A stretch of 64,000 nt of DNA from Linum tenue (lineage: Eukaryota > Streptophyta > Magnoliopsida > Malpighiales > Linaceae), in assembly GCA_946122785.1 (NCBI GenBank), contig CAMGYJ010000008.1:11681475-11745474 (forward strand), given 5' to 3'. Numbering within the stretch: the first letter of the stretch is position 1; every line of letters starts with the position of its first letter. The notes below the pieces were generated by a model. It was not told the origin of the DNA. It saw only the letters and a program-made list of their open reading frames with translations, and made no database searches. Below are positions 59,100-64,000 of this stretch, piece after piece. Position numbers and translations under genes: made by a program.

Positions 59100-59205
59100 C
59101 GGGAAGTGGTGTTTCCAGTGGCGGACGGGTGAGTAACGCGTAAGAACCTGCCCTTGGGAGGGGAACAATAGCTAGAAACGACTGCTAATACCCCGTAGGT
59201 TGATG
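59100..59205 (+). pseudogene. Chloroplast 16S rDNA fragment (nuclear plastid DNA)
   Basis: The sequence GTGGCGGACGGGTGAGTAAC and what follows (GCGTAAGAACCTGCCCTTGG, GGAACAATAGCTAGAAACG, CTGCTAATACCCCGTAGG) is the start region of plastid 16S rRNA. Compared with the well-known plastid sequence there are a few C-to-T or G-to-A changes (for example CAGCTGG read as TAGCTAG), as expected for decaying nuclear plastid inserts. Only about 106 bp are present, so it is non-functional. It begins exactly after the 8-bp repeat GTTTGACA and blends into the hAT body around GATGG. Confidence 0.9.
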
Positions 59206-59892
59206 ATGGCAATGTGTCGGGTTGGAGCTTTGTCAAACCCAAACCCAAATACATAGGTTTGTCCGCCAAAAAAACCCGGGGTAAAACTCGTTGGGTTTGA
59301 AAAACTCAAACCCAACGCAACTCGCTGGGTATCCGCTGGTTCATGGGTACCCGTGGGTTTTCATGGTAAAAAATTTACAATAATAAGTTTCTTTCAAAAT
59401 ATAAGTTTAACATCAATTTTCTCATACAAATTAATCATACAAAAAACACCAATCTAGAGCATACAAGCAAACCGCAAATGATCAATACAAATTGTTCAAA
59501 ATTAAAGATAAACATCTATAAACAATAAGATTAATTGAAAGCTTCTTCCTCGTCAACTAAGTTTCTTCACTCGATCCACTTGATAATATCAACTTCATTC
59601 TAAACAATTAGAAAGAACAAATTATACATGTCTCCACAAACATAAAGAATATTAGTTGTTTAAGGAAGATATATTATTTAGAATATTAAATATACCAGGA
59701 AAGTAATTATATGTGTGTGGGCGGGTACCCATGGGGCGGGTTTACCTAAACCTAAACCCAACCCGACCCGATGAATAGTGTAGCGGGTTTAAACCCGAAC
59801 CTGGCCCAAAATCCATCAACATGGGTTTTACCCGCGTTGACCGGGTTAGATCGGGTGGGTACCCGTGGGTTCTGATTTTGTTGCCATCCCTA
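59100..59892. mobile_element. hAT-like non-autonomous element with its left tip replaced by plastid DNA
   Basis: The right end in reverse complement is TAGGGATGGCAAC, a hAT-type terminus, with GTTTGACA directly outside (59893-59900). The same 8 bp lies at 59092-59099, so an 8-bp target duplication fits hAT. The left body resumes at ATGGCAATGTGTCGGGTTGG (about 59205), but the first bases of that terminus are missing and 106 bp of 16S rDNA sits between it and the duplication. The interior has many GGGTACCCGTGGGTT-type motifs at both ends and an AT-rich centre. It encodes no protein. Confidence 0.75.
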
Positions 59893-59900
59893 GTTTGACA

Positions 59901-61086
59901 AGTCAACGGCTTTTGAAAATTTGCATACATTGTGACTTTTGTCATCTCTCCTATTTTATGCGTTACATTTATTACATTTATCACATCACAAGTATTTTAC
60001 ATTGTTTGATAAATTGAGGTTTTAACTTATTTACAACTTCATTATAGTTAAATATGAGGTAGTAAAAATAAAATTCTAAATAATTTGAGTAAAATTTTAA
60101 GTAATTTAGACAAAAACGAATGAAAAATAAAACAGATCAAAACAAGTCAAGTCGAAAATAATAATCAACGGATCAAGTCGAAATTGTCCGTTCTCATCTC
60201 AATAACTAATTGAAGGAATTGGAATGAGCAACGTTTCGGTCGTGGGCCGAAAGAGTGAAAAGGATTTGTTTTTCATTGATGGGCTTTTGTTACGGCGGTG
60301 GTTCAGCCCAGCCCACAAAACAAAGTCGTAGCAGCAGCATCGTCTTCTACGTATTTCTAGCTATTAGAAATACATACGAGACAGCTCAGGCCCGCATGCC
60401 AAATTGTTTATTCCCTCCTTCCTCCTCCCCTGTTTTGGAGCAAAGCATGGGGAAGAGCAAAGACAAATCTCGAGCTCATTCAGTCTCCTCCTCCTCCTCC
60501 TTCTATTCACTACTTCACGCTTCAGCCTTGGGGAATGGAGATCACAGTTCACTTTAATCCTTCCCCTTACTTTCTTTCTCTCATTATTGTTACCACTCCT
60601 CTCTTACCACTACTAATCTCCCACTAATTAATTCTCATTTGCTTCTTCTTCCCTCCTCTGTAGTTCAGCCCTCTCTGCTGCTAATTCATCTCTCTCCTCC
60701 TTCCTCTTCCTTTCTTTCTTTCTTCTCTCCTGAGCGACAGCCACCCTAAATTTACTAGCGGGTAACCAAGAGCTCTCCAAGCAAGAAGCAGAGTCTCATT
60801 TATTGCATTTCCCCCCCTTTTCTTGATTACCTCTCTGTTTCAGAGAAAACTGCCCCCAATCTCAGCTTTTTTCCTTTTATAGACAATCAATCAATCTGGT
60901 TTTGCCTATTCAACTCAACCATACCCATTTACCCACAACATGCGTTTGTCCCTCTGCATGTGTTCCTCTGTACTTTGAGCAAGAGAGAGGGGAAGAAAGA
61001 TTCAAGAAAGGAGAAGGGGAAGCTTCAAGCTTTGTTTCTGGGTATTGGTTCTTTCTTGCTGTCCGGGTGTGTTTCTGTGAGAAAAG
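59901..61086 (+). promoter_or_regulatory. AHK4 upstream region and 5'-UTR
   Basis: 59901-60240 is AT-rich intergenic DNA. From about 60250 the composition changes, and 60400-61086 is pyrimidine-rich (CTCCTCCTCC, TCTTTCTTTC runs), typical of a long plant 5'-UTR. An in-frame TGA nine bases before 61087 rules out an N-terminal extension within this exon. No TATA box is convincing. Confidence 0.5.
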
Positions 61087-64000
61087 ATGGGGGCGAGTGC
61101 GCAGCTGCAGCAGCAGCTCAGCCACATCCACAACCAGCACCTGCTGAAGGTGTACGAGAAGCAAATAGGGCCCAAGAGAGCATTTTTCTCTGTTCAGGCG
61201 TACAGGCATTGGCTCTCCAAGGCATTCGTGGCGTGGGTCTTGGGGACTTGCTGCATCGCTCTCTGGATTTACAATTACATGGACGAGGACAGCAAATTGA
61301 GGAGGAAAGAGTTGCTGGAGAGCATGTGCGACCAAAGGGCTAGAATGTTGCAGGATCAGTTCATCGTCAGTGTGAATCATGTCCATGCCCTTGCCATCCT
61401 TGTTTCCTCTTTCCATTACTTCAAGAACCCTTCTGCCATTGACCAGGTTTTCTTTCTTCCCTTTCGTTTTCCTTCCCTTCCTTTTAATTAAAGTGTTCTT
61501 CTTTCCTCTCCTTTCCAGTTTTCCACTTCATTTGCTTTGTTCCCCAAAATGTGAAATTGTATGTTCATTAATGCATCCGTACCAGATTTTCTGGGTTTGA
61601 AAGCAGAAAGTTGAATTGAAGAAAGGAAGAAAGAAAAGGACTTTGGTATTCTTTTTGGTGTTTTCTGCTGTATAGTGGTTGTTTGGTTCCCTAGAAAATA
61701 GGGGGTAAAAAGATATGGAGCGGATTTGGGAAATCTCCCTGTACTGATATGTTGCTTGTAAAGTCAGAAATGTCCTCCCCCATGGTCAACCATTTGGTTT
61801 TTGGACCAGCGGGAGGGACGAAGAACGGGACAAAATAATATACGTTCCCATGTCATGATGTGAACTTCGTTTGATATTTGTATTTAATTTTCCCACCAGG
61901 CAACGTTTGCTGAGTACACTGCCAGAACAGCATTTGAACGGCCATTGCTGAGTGGGGTCGCTTATGCAGAAAGGGTGCCCAATTCTGAGAGGGAAGAATT
62001 TGAGAGGAAGCATGGTTGGACCATCAAGACAATGCAAAGGGAGGCTTCCCCCATTCGTGATGAGTATGCACCAGTCATATTGTCTCAAGAAACTGTCTCT
62101 TACATTCAGTCCATCGACATGATGTCTGGGGAGGTAAAAGTCGGATTAGCATTTCGGCATTTGTGTAGGCAATGTTCCATTTCCTGCTAATTTTGTTATG
62201 GTTGGAAGTTCTTAATCCTGTGTACTTCAACGTTGTTATCCAGGAGGACAGAGATAACATACTACGAGCTCGGTCCACAGGGACAGCCGTGATTACAGGT
62301 CCTTTCAGGCTGCTTGGATCCCATCATCTCGGTGTAGTGTTGACATTCCCGGTTTACAAGTCCAAGCTCCCCCCATCATCAACAGAACAGCAGCGTATCG
62401 AAGCAACTGCAGGGTAACTGCTAATACTGTCCTTTCTATTAGAGCTGCTACTTTAGAGTTGGGTTAGTGTTATGACACATATGAATGCTTGACCTGGAAA
62501 CAGATATCTTGGTGGTGCATTTGATGTGGAGTCCCTAGTGGAGAACTTGCTTGGACAACTAGCTGGGAATCAAGCGATTCTGGTGAACGTTTATGATGTG
62601 ACCAACTCATCCGATCCGTTGATCATGTATGGTCATGAGGATCAGGCAGGTGACATGTCACTTGTTCTTGAGAGTAAACTTGATTTTCGGGATCCATTTA
62701 GAAGGCATAAGATGGTTTGCAGGTCAGTTGCATCATCCACATCTTTAAAGCTTTTGATGACTAATTATCATTTTGGAAGCTCCGGAGTTTCAGCTTTATG
62801 AACGGTTTTTGTGAACATTTTTTCGCAGATATCATGACGATGCGCCATGGAATTCGTCAGCAATCGTCACAACAATATTATTCAGCATGACGGGTATATT
62901 AGTTGGCTACATCTTGTACGGTGCAGGAAACCACATTGTGAGAATTGAGGATGAAAGAAATGAAATGGAGGAGCTAAAAAGCCGAGCTGAAGCTGCTGAT
63001 GTTGCCAAATCACAGGTAATGTTCCTGATCGGGTCCCTTCTGATCAACCATTGTTCACTAACTATTGGTAACTTGTCCTGACCACCTTGGACTCATGAAA
63101 CTTTTTGATGGCAGTTTCTGGCTACAGTATCACATGAAATCAGAACTCCAATGAATGGCGTCCTAGGTAATTAAATTAAAAGACATTCTGTTTTCTCTCT
63201 AAAGATGGAATAGGAAGCTTTGCTCTTCTCATGCGTAAAACTTAGCTCCTTTGCGAAAATCTTCTTTTCTATGGCTGCAGGAATGCTTGCCTTGCTGCTG
63301 GATACTGATCTTAGTTCGACTCAGAGAGACTATGCTCAAACAGCACAAGCTTGTGGAAAGGCACTGATAACCTTGATAAACGAGGTGCTAGACCGAGCCA
63401 AAATCGAAGCTGGAAAGTTAGACCTGGAAACTGTCCCATTCGACCTTCGATCTGTAGTAGATGATGTCCTTTCTTTATTCTCCGAGAAGTCTAGGAACAA
63501 AGGCATAGAGGTTTGTGTTTGACTTGGTATTCTTAATTAAAAAGTTTATTTATGCTTCATTTATATCAAATTCAGTATGCTAGTCCTTGCAATGTTCAAT
63601 CTGGCATTGTTTTTCACTCTTTTTTCTTGGAACAGTTGGCTGTGTTTGTTTCGGATAACGTTCCAGAGTTAGTTGTTGGCGATCCTGGGAGATTCAGACA
63701 GGTCATTACAAATCTTGTTGGGAACTCTGTGAAGGTAATTAATTAATTGCTTTGATCATTCCACATTTTAACTGCTTATATGTGGCTCTGGGATGGTTTT
63801 AGTGAGAAGATCACACTATCATGAATAATCTCTCAAAGATTCTATTTAGGCTTTCATGCTTCTTATTGGATATATATTCATTGCGAAAGTTGCATTGATC
63901 TAACTTAAAATGTTCTGCACAGTTCACTGAACGAGGACATATATTCCTCAGAGTTCATTTGGAGGAGCATGCCAAGGCTGTCACAGACTCAAAAGCCAAC
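61087..64000 (+). CDS. AHK4: AHK4/CRE1/WOL-type cytokinin receptor histidine kinase, 5' part (truncated by window)
   Basis: Cytokinin receptor that phosphorylates the His-to-Asp relay. Exons by eye: 61087-61446, 61900-62133, 62244-62413, 62504-62722, 62829-63015, 63115-63166, 63281-63510, 63636-63734 and 63923 to beyond 64000, giving 543 residues so far with consistent phases. The first membrane segment is at about 46-65 (FVAWVLGTCCIALWIYNYM). Then comes the CHASE hormone-binding domain (about 90-320, with MCDQRARMLQDQF, NHVHALAILVS, TFAEYTARTAFERPLLSG and EDRDNILRARSTG), and a second membrane segment at about 340-360. The dimerisation/phosphoacceptor box is FLATVSHEIRTPMNG (H397). The ATPase N-box begins at about 500 (DPGRFRQVITNLVGNSVKF). 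Wording is closest to AHK4 rather than AHK2 or AHK3 (LAILVSSFHYFKNPSAIDQ, GYLGGAFDVESLVENLLGQL). The rest of the kinase and the receiver domains lie outside the window. Confidence 0.95.

Noticed and set aside
59100..59205. Functional 16S rRNA gene or bacterial contamination
   Set aside because: Only 106 bp is present, with decay-type substitutions, embedded between plant transposon features. It fits a nuclear plastid insert.

Overview
This window is nuclear DNA of a eudicot plant. The genes are intron-rich with GT-AG borders, all recognisable proteins are plant orthologues, and the space between them holds typical plant transposons (Ty1/copia, Ty3/gypsy, LINE, hAT, Mutator-like and Harbinger-like). 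I could not fix the species. I rebuilt splice models by eye from reading frame, GT/AG borders and known family sequence. They are internally phase-consistent but not confirmed by transcripts.

Layout. 1-7280 is a nest of retroelements: a minus-strand LINE fragment, a decayed copia element split by a 581-bp hAT remnant, then a 5'-truncated LINE tail. 7400-14830 is the eIF5B translation initiation factor gene (+). 14830-20190 is gene-poor and holds a 436-bp Mutator-type MITE and a 3.1-kb terminal-inverted-repeat element with a LINE fragment nested in it. 20773-22484 is ALKBH6 (+). 22852-39231 is the 30-exon DOCK-family Rho-GEF gene SPIKE1 (-), tail to tail with ALKBH6. 40053-41390 is another TIR element. 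42219-44666 is an intronless G-type lectin receptor kinase (-). 45267-46438 is a Harbinger-like element with a TTA target duplication. 48342-56808 may contain an unrecognised minus-strand gene whose first exon is split by a very young Ty3/gypsy element (51988-56528). 57460-58725 is a further TIR element. 59100-59892 is a hAT element whose left end carries chloroplast 16S rDNA. 61087-64000 is the 5' part of an AHK4/CRE1/WOL cytokinin receptor gene (+), cut by the window edge.

The protein genes are unrelated housekeeping, cytoskeletal and signalling genes and do not form a pathway. I see no evidence for a new multi-gene system. The most unusual observations are structural: (1) a gag-less gypsy element with LTRs identical by eye and a 351-bp RNase H duplication fused in frame behind its integrase; (2) plastid 16S DNA lying exactly between one target-site duplication and the body of a hAT element; (3) a 24-bp inverted copy of SPIKE1 exon 19 in the following intron, placed so that pairing would loop out the 5' splice site; (4) several local tandem duplications confined to SPIKE1 introns.
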